Of a DNA stretch of 64,000 nt, positions 52,187-61,554 are shown piece after piece. The notes beneath the pieces are model-generated. The model saw only the letters and a program-made list of their open reading frames with translations, was not told the DNA's origin and did not search any database. Made by a program: the position numbers and the translations under genes. Source of the DNA: Nocardioides flavus (ex Wang et al. 2016) (GTDB lineage: Bacteria > Actinomycetota > Actinomycetes > Propionibacteriales > Nocardioidaceae); assembly GCF_014653115.1 (NCBI RefSeq), contig NZ_BNAD01000006.1, positions 1-64,000 of the forward strand. Direction: 5' to 3'. Numbering within the stretch: the first letter of the stretch is position 1; every line of letters begins with the position of its first letter.

Positions 52187-53986
52187 CTATTCCGGGCGGT
52201 CGTCGTCCGACAGGCTCGGACGCAGCGGGTCGGCGTGCCACTCGCCGTCGTCGAGGCGCCAGACCTGGCTGTCCGACCCGGCCTCGAGCCCGGACGGGGG
52301 CGGGCTCCGGTCGTAGTCCAGACCGGCCGCGGTGACGGCCTTGGAGTGGCGCGTCCACGCCGAGCGGTACGCCTGCTCGACCTCCGCCTTCTCCTCCGGG
52401 GTCGCGCCGGGCGGGTTGACCATGTGCTCGTCGGGTGCGGCCGGCTCGGCGTGCTCGACCTGGCCGGCCGGGGTGATCGCGATCATCCGCTCGTTGGTCA
52501 TCCGGTGACCGGCCCGTACGAGCAGCGACCCGTCCTCGCGCCACCGGAACCGCACCGACCACCCGTGTCCCGACAGGTGGCCGTCGCGGTGCCCGGCGGC
52601 GGCCTGGTCAGGGAGGAACAGGCCCCACGTGGAGAAGTAGTCGGCGAAGGCGACCTGCTGCGGCGTCTGGCCGGCCGCCTCACCGTCGCCGGAGTCGGCG
52701 TCCTCGGCTGCGGGGACCGCCTCGTGGAGGCGTACGCGCATGATGCGGTGGCCGTCGAGCTCGACCACCTCGAGCGGGCGGCCCCCGACGATGATGCGGT
52801 CACCGAGCTCGGCCATCCGGGCGAGCCGGTGCAGGACGTAGCCCGCGACGGTCTCGTAGGGCCCGTCCTCGAGCTCGACGCCGGTGCGCTCGCGGAAGTC
52901 CTCGATCGTCAGGCCGGCGTCGACGGTCGTCGGGTCGGCGGCGGCCGCGATCTCGGCGTCGGTGTCGTACTCGTCGTGGATCTCGCCGACCAGCTCCTCC
53001 ATCAGGTCCTCGAGCGTGACGATGCCGTCAGTGCCGCCGTACTCGTCGACGACGAGCGCGATGTGCGCGCCGAGGCTGCGCAGCTGGTCGATCGAGGGCA
53101 GCACCCGGTTGGTGCGCGGGAGGACCGGCAGGTCGCGGGTGATGTCGGCGACGGTGGTCGAGCGGTCGTCGGCGCGCCCCAGCACGTCGCGCAGGTGCAG
53201 GTAGCCGAGGACCTCGTCGAAGGACTCCCCGGTGACCGGGTAGCGGGTGTAGGGCTGGTCGACGATGACGGCGACCGCCTCGGCGAGGGTCAGGTCGCCG
53301 CGCAGGAAGACGACGTCGCCGCGGGGCTTCATCACCTCGCTGAGCGACCGGTCGCCGGCCTCGAAGACCTCGTCGACCAGCCGGCGCTCGCCCTCGGGGA
53401 TGTCCTCGTGGCCCGAGATCATCATCCGCAGCTCCTCCTCGTCGACCTCGTCGCCGGCGGCGTCGGGGTTGCCGCCGAGGAGGCGGACGAGCAGGTTGGT
53501 GGAGAGCGAGAGCAGCCAGATGACCGGCGTCATGACCCGTGCGAAGTGGCCCAGCGGCGGCGCGAAGAGCTTGGCGACGCCCACCGAGCGCTGGAGCGCC
53601 AGGCGCTTGGGCACCAGCTCGCCGAGGACCAGGGACAGGTACGACACGACGAGGGTCGTCACGACCAGGGAGATCGTCTCCGGGCCCGGCAGGCCGAGGC
53701 CCTCGAAGATCGGCGCGAAGGACGGCGCGAGCGTCGAGGCACCGAACGCGGCGGAGAAGAAGCCCGCGACCGTGACGCCGATCTGCACCGCGGAGAGGAA
53801 GCGGTTGGGGTCCCGGGCGAGCGAGGCGACGGCGTGCCCTCGGCCTCCCTCGGTGTCGAGCCGCTCGACCTGGCCCGAGCGCAGTGACACCAGCGCGATC
53901 TCGGTCGCGGCGAACACACCGCCCACCAGGATGAACGCGAGGACGAGCAGGACGTCGATGACGGTGCCGGCTTCCACGCCCGACAA
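52187..53986 (-). CDS. CNNM/CorC-type transporter with an unusual C-terminal extension
   Basis: This is a 599-residue protein. The CNNM/DUF21 membrane domain (about 1-190) has VIDVLLVLAFILVGGVFAATEIALVS, VQIGVTVAGFFSAAFGA and LVLGELVPKRLALQR. Paired CBS domains (about 210-330) include EVMKPRGDVVFLRGD and VVDEYGGTDGIVTLEDLMEELVGEI. A CorC-type transporter-associated domain (about 345-425) follows. The last about 165 residues (from FADYFSTWGLFLPDQ) do not belong to the usual family and include a Trp/His-rich piece, GHGWSVRFRWREDGSLL. Members are linked to Mg2+/Co2+ efflux or tolerance. Confidence 0.87.
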   Translation of the reverse strand: MSGVEAGTVIDVLLVLAFILVGGVFAATEIALVSLRSGQVERLDTEGGRGHAVASLARDPNRFLSAVQIGVTVAGFFSAAFGASTLAPSFAPIFEGLGLPGPETISLVVTTLVVSYLSLVLGELVPKRLALQRSVGVAKLFAPPLGHFARVMTPVIWLLSLSTNLLVRLLGGNPDAAGDEVDEEELRMMISGHEDIPEGERRLVDEVFEAGDRSLSEVMKPRGDVVFLRGDLTLAEAVAVIVDQPYTRYPVTGESFDEVLGYLHLRDVLGRADDRSTTVADITRDLPVLPRTNRVLPSIDQLRSLGAHIALVVDEYGGTDGIVTLEDLMEELVGEIHDEYDTDAEIAAAADPTTVDAGLTIEDFRERTGVELEDGPYETVAGYVLHRLARMAELGDRIIVGGRPLEVVELDGHRIMRVRLHEAVPAAEDADSGDGEAAGQTPQQVAFADYFSTWGLFLPDQAAAGHRDGHLSGHGWSVRFRWREDGSLLVRAGHRMTNERMIAITPAGQVEHAEPAAPDEHMVNPPGATPEEKAEVEQAYRSAWTRHSKAVTAAGLDYDRSPPPSGLEAGSDSQVWRLDDGEWHADPLRPSLSDDDRPE

Positions 53987-54010
53987 CCTACCGACCGGCC
54001 CCTCGGCCGG

Positions 54011-54892
54011 TCATGTCGAGGACGGCGCCCCCAGCAGGTCCGCCGGGTTGGTCCAGCACACCGCGCGCAGCCACTCCTCGCCCAGATCGAGACGCTCCAG
54101 CGCCTCCAGCTGCACGCCGTAGGCGTACGGGATGTTGGGGAAGTCACTGCCCAGGTGCACGTGGCCGGCCAGACCCAGGTCGCGCAGCCGCGGCAGGAGG
54201 TCGCGGGGGTAGGCGCCGCCCATCTCCTCGAAGAACGGCGTGAACGCCATCGTCGTGTCGAGCCCGACCCGCTCGTACGCCTCGGCCAGCGCGAGGAACT
54301 CGGCGTACTCCGGCGCACCGGCGTGCGCGATCACCAGCCGCAGCCGCGGGTGCCTCGCGAGCAGCTCGGCGACCGGCCCGGGCCCCGTGTGGTCGGTCGC
54401 GACGGGTCCGCTGCCGGCGTGCAGAACGACGGGTGTCCCGGCCTCGGCGACCACGCCCCACGCGCCGTCGAGCAGCGGGTCGGTGACGTCGAACGCGCCG
54501 ACCTGCACGTGCACCTTCCACACCTGCACCGAGGCGGTGCGCGAGGTGACGTACGCCTCGACGCCGGGCTCGGGGAAGAAGGTGCCGCACACCGCGGCCT
54601 CGGGCACCCGCGCGGCGAACTCGGCGGCCCAGTCGTTGAGGAACTCGGCCATGTCGGGCCGGTGGGCGTAGGGCAGCGCGGTGAAGCGCCGCACGCCGAA
54701 GGAGCGCAGCGTCTCCACGAGCACCTCGTCGGTGTCGCGGTAGTGCAGCGGCCAGGGCCGTCCGATGAGCGGGCCCGCGGCGTCGAACTGCGCGCGGACC
54801 TTGGCCATCACCCGCGGCGGGAGGAAGTGGGTGTGCGCGTCGAGGAGGCCGGGGATCCCGAGCTCCTCGGCGAACGCACGCGGGTCACGCAC
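54011..54892 (-). CDS. Amidohydrolase-family (amidohydrolase_2) protein
   Basis: This 293-residue TIM-barrel hydrolase starts with the metal-binding HxH in IPGLLDAHTHFLPPRVM. HAGSGP and IAHAGAPEYAEFL carry further His ligands, and LGSDFPN carries the final Asp. It resembles the ACMSD/amidohydrolase_2 group. Substrate unknown. The GTG start is 9 bases after the smpB stop, so it is in the same transcription unit as smpB, as seen in many actinobacteria. Confidence 0.82.
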   Translation of the reverse strand: MRDPRAFAEELGIPGLLDAHTHFLPPRVMAKVRAQFDAAGPLIGRPWPLHYRDTDEVLVETLRSFGVRRFTALPYAHRPDMAEFLNDWAAEFAARVPEAAVCGTFFPEPGVEAYVTSRTASVQVWKVHVQVGAFDVTDPLLDGAWGVVAEAGTPVVLHAGSGPVATDHTGPGPVAELLARHPRLRLVIAHAGAPEYAEFLALAEAYERVGLDTTMAFTPFFEEMGGAYPRDLLPRLRDLGLAGHVHLGSDFPNIPYAYGVQLEALERLDLGEEWLRAVCWTNPADLLGAPSST

Positions 54893-54900
54893 CTGCGGGC

Positions 54901-55380
54901 TCAGTCCCGGTGTCCCTTGAGCCGCCGCTGGACGGCCTCGACCTTCTCGCGGTTGGCGGTGCGCTCGGCGAGCGTGTGGCGCTTGTCGTAGGACTTCTTG
55001 CCCTTGGCGAGCGCGATCTCGACCTTGGCGCGCCCGTCCTTGAAGTAGAGCGACAGCGGGACGAGCGTGTAGCCCTTGTCGGTGATCTTGCGCTCGATCT
55101 TGTCGATCTCGGAGCGGTTGAGCAGGAGCTTGCGGCGTCGCCGGGCCGCGTGGTTGGTCCACGTGCCCTGGCTGTACTCGGGGATGTGGACGCCGAGCAG
55201 CCACGCCTCGCCGTTGTCGATCTCGGCGAAGCCGTCGACCAGGGACGCGCGGCCCTGCCGCAGCGACTTCACCTCGGTGCCCATCAGGACCAGCCCGGCC
55301 TCCCAGGTGTCCTCGATGTGGTAGTCGTGGCGGGCCTTCTTGTTCTGCGCGACCATCTTCTGGCCCTGCTCCTTCGCCAT
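54901..55380 (-). CDS. smpB: SsrA-binding protein
   Basis: This 159-residue protein binds tmRNA and brings it to stalled ribosomes. The OB-fold core is clear: [71 protein letters not shown], and [28 protein letters not shown]. The C-terminal basic tail ([20 protein letters not shown]) is the part that enters the mRNA channel. The ssrA gene is about 3 kb away, so both trans-translation partners are in this window. Confidence 0.97.
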   Translation of the reverse strand: MAKEQGQKMVAQNKKARHDYHIEDTWEAGLVLMGTEVKSLRQGRASLVDGFAEIDNGEAWLLGVHIPEYSQGTWTNHAARRRRKLLLNRSEIDKIERKITDKGYTLVPLSLYFKDGRAKVEIALAKGKKSYDKRHTLAERTANREKVEAVQRRLKGHRD

Positions 55381-55430
55381 CGCACCATCCTCTCAGGCGG
55401 GCCCAGCGACGTGCACGGAGGTTTGGTTGC

Positions 55431-56741
55431 TCAGAGCCAGTTCATCGGGTCGACGGCCTGGCCGTTGGCCATGACGGTGAAGTGCAGGTGGCAGCCCGTG
55501 GACCAGCCGGTGCTGCCCTCGAACCCGACGACCTGCCCCTCGGCGACCCGGTCCCCCACCCCGACGTTGTAGCCGCTGGCGTGGTTGTAGATCGTGGCGA
55601 TGCCCTTGCCGCCCAGGACGCCGTGGTCGATGACGAGCCGGTGGCCGTACACGCCGCTGTAGTAGGAGGACACGACGCGTCCGGGCGCGGCGGCACGCAG
55701 CGGGGTGCCGCAGCCGCCGCCGAAGTCGACGCCGTCGTGCAGGCCCCAGTAGCGGTAGATCGGGTGGGTGCGGTAGCCGAACGGCGAGGTGACGTAGCCG
55801 TCGACCGGGTAGGCGAGCAGCCCCGGGCTCGGCGTGCCGGCCTGCGCGCGGGCCTGGGCCCGCTGGCGACGCAGCGCCGCGAGCGCCCGCTTGCGCAGCA
55901 TCTCCTCGATGCGCTGCTGCTCGCGCTCGAGCTTGCGGAGCTTGGCGAGGTCCTTGGCACGGGCCTCACGGGCTCCGACCCGCGCGTCGCGGCGCTCGAT
56001 GACGAGCGAGACGACCGAGTCCTTGGCCTCCTGCTGCTCGGCCTCGAGCTCCTGCATCAGGGCGAGGTGCTCGGCGGCCGCCTCGCGCTTGGCCGCGACC
56101 GCGTCGCGCGCCTCGGTGACCTGGTCCTCACGGACCTGCAGCAGGACCTCGGAGGCCTTGAGCTCGTCGTACTCCCGAGCCTCCTGCCCGACGACCACGT
56201 CGCGTACGCCGTCGCGCCGGGTGAGCTCCTCGGCGGACTCCGCGGCGAGCAGCGAGGAGAAGGCGATCAGCTCGGGGTCGCCCTCGGCGTACATGTCGGC
56301 GACGGTCTGCGCGACCTTCGTCCGCTGGGCGTCGCGGTCGACCCGCCCCTGGGCCAGCGCCGCCTCCGCGGCGGCGAGCTCCTCCTCCGCCGCGGTGAGC
56401 TCGGCCTGCATCTGCGCGTCGCGCTCCTGCGCCACCGCGACCTTGCCGCGCGCGGTCGCGAGCCGGGTCTTGGCGACCGTGAGCTGCTCCTGGGCGGCCT
56501 GGAGGCGTGCGGTGGCCCGGCTGAGCTGGGCGCTCGACTCGTCGAGGTCCTTGTTCGCGCCCTCGAGCTGGCGCTCGACCTTGTTCTTCTTGTCCTTGAG
56601 GTCGTCGGCATGAGCGGCGGACACGCCCAGGGCCATGACCGCGACGAGGGCTGCGGCCATGCGGCGGTGAGCGGTACGGGGGAAGGGACGCACCGGGGGA
56701 AGCCTTTGCGTTGGGGAAGCGGGGAAGGAGCGCCTCCGCAT
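55431..56741 (-). CDS. Coiled-coil M23 peptidase (FtsEX-linked peptidoglycan hydrolase)
   Basis: This 436-residue exported protein has a signal peptide (about 28-46, ending SAAHA). A long coiled coil follows (about 47-300: KNKVERQLEGANKDLDESSAQLSRATARLQ and further heptads). The C-terminal M23 (LytM) domain has the zinc-binding WGLHDGVDFGGGCG and GCHLHFTVMANG. It resembles EnvC/CwlO-type partners of FtsEX: the coiled coil receives the FtsEX signal and the M23 domain cuts septal peptidoglycan. It is immediately downstream of ftsX in the same direction, which supports that role. Confidence 0.92.
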   Translation of the reverse strand: MRRRSFPASPTQRLPPVRPFPRTAHRRMAAALVAVMALGVSAAHADDLKDKKNKVERQLEGANKDLDESSAQLSRATARLQAAQEQLTVAKTRLATARGKVAVAQERDAQMQAELTAAEEELAAAEAALAQGRVDRDAQRTKVAQTVADMYAEGDPELIAFSSLLAAESAEELTRRDGVRDVVVGQEAREYDELKASEVLLQVREDQVTEARDAVAAKREAAAEHLALMQELEAEQQEAKDSVVSLVIERRDARVGAREARAKDLAKLRKLEREQQRIEEMLRKRALAALRRQRAQARAQAGTPSPGLLAYPVDGYVTSPFGYRTHPIYRYWGLHDGVDFGGGCGTPLRAAAPGRVVSSYYSGVYGHRLVIDHGVLGGKGIATIYNHASGYNVGVGDRVAEGQVVGFEGSTGWSTGCHLHFTVMANGQAVDPMNWL

Positions 56742-56782
56742 GACGTGCCAGGAGGAGGCGAGAAGACGCTAACCCGCGCCGC

Positions 56783-57691
56783 TCAGACTTTGAGGTATTT
56801 GCGCGTCAGCACGAGTGTCGGCAGCAGGGTCAGCAGGGGTCCGAGGACGGCGACCGCCCCGGCCGCGACCCAGAACTCCTCCCACCCGATCCACGGGACG
56901 AAGCGGAGGTTCTGCTGGAGGTCGCCGATCGCGAAGCGCAGGAAGGCCGCCAGCGCGCCGCCGGCCAGCGCCACGCTGACCAGCGCGGTGACGAGTGCCT
57001 CGAGGAGGAACGGGAGCGCGATGTAGAGCGTGGAGGCGCCCACGAGGCGCATGATGCCGATCTCCTTGCGCCGTGCGAAGGCCGCCAGGCGGATCGTGTT
57101 GGCCACGAGGAGCAGCGCCGCCAGCACCAGCAGGCCGGCGGTGCCCAGGGCGTACGTGCGCATCTTGGTGATCGTGGCGAGGATCGGTCCGACCTGCTCG
57201 CGCAGGTCACGGACGCGGGAGACGCCGTCGAGCCCCTGCACGGCGCTGCTGATGCCTTCGTACTGCTCGGGGTCCTCGAGGGTGATCCAGATCGTCTGCG
57301 GCATGTCCTCGGCCGTCAGGGCCGGGTTCTCGCCGGAGAACAGCTCCTCGCCGTAGAGCTCCTTCGCCTTCTCCAGGGCGACCTCGCCGGACTCGAAGCG
57401 ATAGCTCGCGACCTCGGGGTTGTCGGCGACGACCGCCTCGATCTCGGTCTTCTGCGCCTCGGTGACCGGGTTGGGGCACACCGGGTTGGAGTCGTTGAGC
57501 CGGCACAGGTAGACCGTGATCTGGAGCTGGTTGCCGAAGTGGTCGGCCGCCCGCGTGGCCTGCTGCTGGAAGAGCAGGCCGATGCCGACCAGCGTCAGCG
57601 AGACGACGAGGGTGAGGATGACCGCGAGGTGCATCGTCAGGTTGCGTCGCAGGCCCTGGCCGAGCTCGGAGGAGACGTAGCGCAGCTGCAT
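56783..57691 (-). CDS. ftsX: Cell division membrane protein FtsX
   Basis: This is a 302-residue membrane subunit with an N-terminal helix (HLAVILTLVVSLTLVGIGLLF) and a large extracellular loop (about 45-165). Three C-terminal helices follow (YALGTAGLLVLAALLLVANTI, LPFLLEALVTALVSVALAGG and AAGAVAVLGPLLTLLPTLVL). RKEIGIMRLVGAS is the cytoplasmic ABC-contact motif. It couples FtsE ATP use to the M23 hydrolase encoded next. The start ATG at 57691 is 52 bases after ftsE. Confidence 0.95.
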   Translation of the reverse strand: MQLRYVSSELGQGLRRNLTMHLAVILTLVVSLTLVGIGLLFQQQATRAADHFGNQLQITVYLCRLNDSNPVCPNPVTEAQKTEIEAVVADNPEVASYRFESGEVALEKAKELYGEELFSGENPALTAEDMPQTIWITLEDPEQYEGISSAVQGLDGVSRVRDLREQVGPILATITKMRTYALGTAGLLVLAALLLVANTIRLAAFARRKEIGIMRLVGASTLYIALPFLLEALVTALVSVALAGGALAAFLRFAIGDLQQNLRFVPWIGWEEFWVAAGAVAVLGPLLTLLPTLVLTRKYLKV

Positions 57692-57742
57692 GGAGGAAGG
57701 GTCTCGATTCGTTCGGGGGTGCGGATCGGGTCGGCCGTGGGC

Positions 57743-58432
57743 CTAGGTCTGGTGGCCGTAGACGCCTTGGGCCTGGTCACGCACGACGTGGCCGTTCTCG
57801 AGCTCGATGACGCGCTTGCGCATCTGGTCGACGATGCCGGCGTCGTGGGTGGCCATCACGACCGTCGTGCCGGTGCGGTTGATGCGGTCGAGGAGCTTCA
57901 TGATCCCGACCGAGGTCGTCGGGTCGAGGTTGCCGGTGGGCTCGTCGGCGATGAGGATCATCGGCCGGTTGACGAAGGCGCGCGCGACGGCGACGCGCTG
58001 CTGCTCGCCGCCGGAGAGCTCGTCGGGCATCCGGTCGCCCTTGCCGCTGAGCCCGACCAGCTCGAGCGTCTCGGGGACGACGTCCTTGATCTCCTTGCGG
58101 GACTTGCCGATCACCTGCAGCGCGAAGGCGACGTTCTCGGTGACGGTCTTGTTGGGCAGCAGCCGGAAGTCCTGGAAGACGGTGCCGATGTCGCGGCGCA
58201 GCCGCGGCACCTTCCACCCGGCGAGCCGGTTGATCTCCTTGCCCGCGACGTACACGCGCCCCGAGGTGGGGCGGTACTCGCGGAGCACGAGGCGCAGGAA
58301 GGTCGACTTGCCCGAGCCGGAGGACCCCACCAGGAAGACGAACTCCCCCTTCTCCACGTCGACGGAGATGTTGTCGAGCGCCGGGTGGGGGTGGCCGGGA
58401 TAGGTCTTGGTGACCTTCTCGAAGCGAATCAC
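57743..58432 (-). CDS. ftsE: Cell division ATP-binding protein FtsE
   Basis: This 229-residue ABC ATPase has Walker [13 protein letters not shown]-loop [13 protein letters not shown], signature [19 protein letters not shown], Walker [15 protein letters not shown] and H-loop [11 protein letters not shown]. It energises FtsX. The ATG at 58432 is the only sensible start, giving [17 protein letters not shown]. It lies in the conserved prfB-ftsE-ftsX-(M23)-smpB order of actinobacteria. Confidence 0.97.
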   Translation of the reverse strand: MIRFEKVTKTYPGHPHPALDNISVDVEKGEFVFLVGSSGSGKSTFLRLVLREYRPTSGRVYVAGKEINRLAGWKVPRLRRDIGTVFQDFRLLPNKTVTENVAFALQVIGKSRKEIKDVVPETLELVGLSGKGDRMPDELSGGEQQRVAVARAFVNRPMILIADEPTGNLDPTTSVGIMKLLDRINRTGTTVVMATHDAGIVDQMRKRVIELENGHVVRDQAQGVYGHQT

Positions 58433-58483
58433 GGCGTCGAGGCTACGTGAGGGGTGGCGGCGATCGACAAACGCGCGCCCGGC

Positions 58484-59599
58484 TCAGGCCTCGACCTTCT
58501 CCGCGCCGCGGCGCCAGCGGATGCCGGCCTCCATGAAGTCGTCGAGGTCGCCGTCGAAGACGGCGCTGGGGTTGCCGGACTCGTGGCCGGTCCGCAGGTC
58601 CTTGACGATCTGGTAGGGGTTGAGCACGTAGTTGCGCATCTGGTCGCCCCAGCTCGCGGCGACGTCGCCCTTGAGCTCCTTCTTGAGCGCCGCCTCCTCG
58701 GCCTTCTGCTTGGCGAGCAGCTTGGCCTTGAGCACCACCATCGCCGACGCCTTGTTCTGCAGCTGGGACTTCTCGTTCTGGCAGGACACGACGATGCCGG
58801 TCGGGATGTGCGTGAGGCGGACGGCGGAGTCGGTGGTGTTGACCGACTGGCCGCCGGGGCCGCCGGAGCGGAAGACGTCGACGCGCAGGTCGTTCTCGTC
58901 GACCTCGATCTCGTCGGTCTGCTCGAGGACCGGCACGACCTCCACCGCGGCGAACGAGGTCTGGCGGCGGCCCTGGTTGTCGAAGGGGCTGATCCGCACG
59001 AGGCGGTGCGTGCCGGCCTCGACGGAGAGGGTGCCGTAGGCGTACGGGGCGTGGATGGCGAACTCGGCGGACTTGATGCCCGCCTCCTCGGCGTAGGACA
59101 CGTCGTAGACCTCGACGCCGTACTTGTGCTGCTCGGCCCAGCGCGTGTACATCCGCATGAGCATCTCGGCGAAGGCGGCCGCGTCGACGCCGCCGGCGCC
59201 GGAGCGGATCGTCACGATCGCCTCGCGCTCGTCGTACTCGCCCGAGAGGAGCGTGCGGATCTCGAGCGACTCCACGGACTTCTTGATGCGGGCGAGCTCG
59301 GCCTCGGAGTCGGCGAGCGTGTCCGCGTCGCCCTCGTCCTGCGCCATCTCGACCATCAGGGCGAGGTCCTCGATGCGCGACTCGAGACCGGTGTAGCGGT
59401 CCATCTCGCCCTGGAGAGCGGACAAGCGGCCGGTGATCCGGGTGGCGCTCGCGACGTCGTCCCACAGGTCGGGTGCGGCGACCTGCTCGCCCAGGTCGGC
59501 GATCTCCTCGCGCATCTTGTCGAGGTCGAGGACCTGACCGATGGTCTTCATGGTCGCCTGGAGCTGCTTGATCTCTTGGTCGAAGTCGATGCCTGCCAC
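58484..59599 (-). CDS. prfB: Peptide chain release factor 2
   Basis: This 371-residue release factor reads UGA and UAA stops. The anticodon-like SPF tripeptide is in [18 protein letters not shown]. The GGQ motif that triggers peptide release is in [20 protein letters not shown]. The N-terminal helical domain starts at [20 protein letters not shown], so I choose the GTG at 59599. There is no in-frame TGA near codon 25, so the programmed frameshift of many prfB genes is absent here. It opens the ftsE-ftsX block. Confidence 0.96.
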   Translation of the reverse strand: MAGIDFDQEIKQLQATMKTIGQVLDLDKMREEIADLGEQVAAPDLWDDVASATRITGRLSALQGEMDRYTGLESRIEDLALMVEMAQDEGDADTLADSEAELARIKKSVESLEIRTLLSGEYDEREAIVTIRSGAGGVDAAAFAEMLMRMYTRWAEQHKYGVEVYDVSYAEEAGIKSAEFAIHAPYAYGTLSVEAGTHRLVRISPFDNQGRRQTSFAAVEVVPVLEQTDEIEVDENDLRVDVFRSGGPGGQSVNTTDSAVRLTHIPTGIVVSCQNEKSQLQNKASAMVVLKAKLLAKQKAEEAALKKELKGDVAASWGDQMRNYVLNPYQIVKDLRTGHESGNPSAVFDGDLDDFMEAGIRWRRGAEKVEA

Positions 59600-59660
59600 G
59601 AGAGCCAAGACTACGGGCAAACCCGTGGGCGCAGCGGATCGGCGGTGCGGGATGACAACG

Positions 59661-59700
59661 GCGGACACGCCCGGGGCCTGTGAATCCCGGTCGTGCCCGC
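59661..59700 (-). terminator. Imperfect hairpin after the first NPCBM-like gene
   Basis: GCGG-CACG-CCGGG (59661-59675) pairs with CCCGG-CGTG-CCGC (59686-59700), with two internal mismatches and a 10-base loop. It lies between the stop at 59722 and the prfB start at 59599, both on the minus strand. No clear T-run. Confidence 0.55.
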
Positions 59701-59721
59701 CGCTGCCGGACTGGGGCTGCG

Positions 59722-60498
59722 TCAGCGCGTGCAGAGCACCTCCGGCGTGGCCACCGCGGCGACGGCGGCGGGCGTGGCGGTGGTGGACAGGTCGAGCTTG
59801 AGGCGGAAGACGTCGGTGACGTCGAGCACCTCGTCGGCCACGATCGTGCCCACGGCGAGCGAGTGGACGGCGAGCACCTCGCCGTCGGCGGTGACGGTCG
59901 CGGCCCCGCTCGAGCCGGTGGCCGAGCTGTCGGTGAGGGCGTACGTCGCGCGCAGGTCGGTGCACTTGCGTCCGAGCGTGTACTCGATCGACGACGGCGT
60001 GCCCGACGTGGTGGTCGCGAGGCTCGAGGGGTAGGCCTCGGCGCCGATGTAGACGTAGGCCGGCTCGAGGTTGACGCTCGGGCCGCTCACGCGGTTGATC
60101 AGCTTCTCCCAGCCGTAGACCTGGACCTCGAGGGCCTTGCTGTAGCCCTTCTTGACGGCACCCTTGCCCGGCTTGAGGACGCGGTACTCGCGCGAGCCCG
60201 GCGTGGTCGGCTTGTCCTTGAGGACGTACGTGCCGTTGCGCTTGATCGTCGCCTTGCCGGTCGCCTTCCAGGTCTTCTTGTTCCCCACGCGCTGCTGGAG
60301 GACGACCTTCTGGCCGGCGGCCTTGGGAGTGACGCGGCCGCGGACCTTGACGGTGTCCTCCTTGGCGACGGCGACCTCCAGGTTGGCCTTGGCGGTGACC
60401 TTGTAGGCCCGCGCGGGGGCGGCCTGGGTCGGCGCGGTGAGGGCGAGCGAGCCGGCGGCGAGGGCCACGGTCGCGGCGAGTGCGGTGATGCGGTTCAT
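59722..60498 (-). CDS. Exported protein with Ig-like region and C-terminal NPCBM-like domain (paralogue A)
   Basis: This is a 258-residue protein with a Sec signal peptide ([20 protein letters not shown], ending TQAA). The middle part, with [22 protein letters not shown] and [20 protein letters not shown], looks like a beta-sandwich. The C-terminus (about 150-258) resembles an NPCBM-type carbohydrate-binding module: [39 protein letters not shown] and [12 protein letters not shown]. It probably binds surface polysaccharide. It is a tandem paralogue of the next gene. Its role is unknown. Confidence 0.7.
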   Translation of the reverse strand: MNRITALAATVALAAGSLALTAPTQAAPARAYKVTAKANLEVAVAKEDTVKVRGRVTPKAAGQKVVLQQRVGNKKTWKATGKATIKRNGTYVLKDKPTTPGSREYRVLKPGKGAVKKGYSKALEVQVYGWEKLINRVSGPSVNLEPAYVYIGAEAYPSSLATTTSGTPSSIEYTLGRKCTDLRATYALTDSSATGSSGAATVTADGEVLAVHSLAVGTIVADEVLDVTDVFRLKLDLSTTATPAAVAAVATPEVLCTR

Positions 60499-60572
60499 TG
60501 TCGGACTTCCCCGTCGTGTGGGCCCGGGTGCGGGCCGTTCACGAGGGAGATGCCGGGCGTGGAGGAAAAGTT

Positions 60573-60600
60573 GTCGGCGGACCCCCGAGGATCCGCCGAC
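60573..60600 (-). terminator. Intrinsic terminator between the tandem paralogues
   Basis: GTCGGCGGA (60573-60581) and TCCGCCGAC (60592-60600) form a perfect 9-base stem around a 10-base loop. On the minus strand it is followed by AACTTTTCC, a T-rich tract. It lies just beyond the stop of paralogue B (60618) and upstream of paralogue A. This fits Rho-independent termination. Confidence 0.75.
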
Positions 60601-60617
60601 GTGGCGTGCGGGGTGGG

Positions 60618-61427
60618 TCAGGGCAGGCAGAGCACCTCGGGGAAGCCCACTGCCGACCGGCCCGCAGGCGTGGCCGATCCGACGAGGTCGAACCGGACGC
60701 GGAAGGCGTTGGTGAGGTCGACGACCTCGTCCTCGACGATGGTCCCTGTGGCCAGCGGGTGGGTTGCCACGACGGTCCCGTCCACCGAGACCGCGACCGA
60801 GCCCGTAGCCCCGGTGACGGAGTCGTCGGTCAGGGCGTAGGTCGCACGGAGGCTGCGGCACGACCTGCCGAGGGTGAACTCGGCGTAGCCGGCCGTGCCC
60901 GCCGTCTTCAGCACGAGGCTGTCGTCGTAGCCCTCGGCGCCGAGCACGGTGTAGCTGTCGACCCAGATCCCGGCGTTGGCCCCGACGGCTCGCCAGGCAA
61001 GGCGCTCCCAGGCCCACACGTCGAGCTGGAGCTCGCGGCTCGTGCCGGCCTTGAGTCCGCCCCCAGCCGGCTTCACGACCCGGTAGAAGCGCACGCCGGG
61101 CTTGCTGGGCTCGTCCTTCAGCACGAACCGGCCACTGGGCTTGATCCGCGCCGTGCCGGACTTGCGCCAGCGGTTCGACCCCTCGGGCCGTTGCTGGAGG
61201 AGGACCTTCTGGCCGGCCGCCTTCGGCTTCACCTTGCCCGTGATGCGCACGGTGTCCTCACCGGCGACCACCTCGGACCTGTTGATCCTCGCGATGACCT
61301 TGTAGGTCGCGGAGGCGGCCTCGCGAGCCCCTTGGTCGGGGACGGACGAGGCAGGGGACATCGGCGTCAGCGACGCCAGGACCACGGTGGTGGCCGCGGC
61401 GCACGCGACGCGTGCGATGCGATTCAT
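60618..61427 (-). CDS. Exported protein with Ig-like region and C-terminal NPCBM-like domain (paralogue B)
   Basis: This 269-residue protein is homologous to paralogue A along its length: MNRIARVACAAATTVVLASL at the start, [37 protein letters not shown], and C-terminal [20 protein letters not shown] and GSVAVSVDGTVVATHPLATG. Signal peptide about 1-28. The two copies differ by about half their residues, so the duplication is old. The pair has separate terminators and probably separate promoters. A surface or polysaccharide-binding role is inferred. Confidence 0.7.
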   Translation of the reverse strand: MNRIARVACAAATTVVLASLTPMSPASSVPDQGAREAASATYKVIARINRSEVVAGEDTVRITGKVKPKAAGQKVLLQQRPEGSNRWRKSGTARIKPSGRFVLKDEPSKPGVRFYRVVKPAGGGLKAGTSRELQLDVWAWERLAWRAVGANAGIWVDSYTVLGAEGYDDSLVLKTAGTAGYAEFTLGRSCRSLRATYALTDDSVTGATGSVAVSVDGTVVATHPLATGTIVEDEVVDLTNAFRVRFDLVGSATPAGRSAVGFPEVLCLP

Positions 61428-61554
61428 GACGAGCTCCCTTCCGGTGCGCGCCACAGCGGGTCCGTGACGCGCTCGTGCTGCGTCTCCAGATGTGACAGCC
61501 GGGCCCGTGCGGGATGGGCCGTAGTTCCCGACCTGACGGGATCTTCGTCGTGGG

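Noticed and set aside
59500..59599. Programmed +1 frameshift site in prfB
   Set aside because: The reading frame is continuous with no in-frame TGA near the start.
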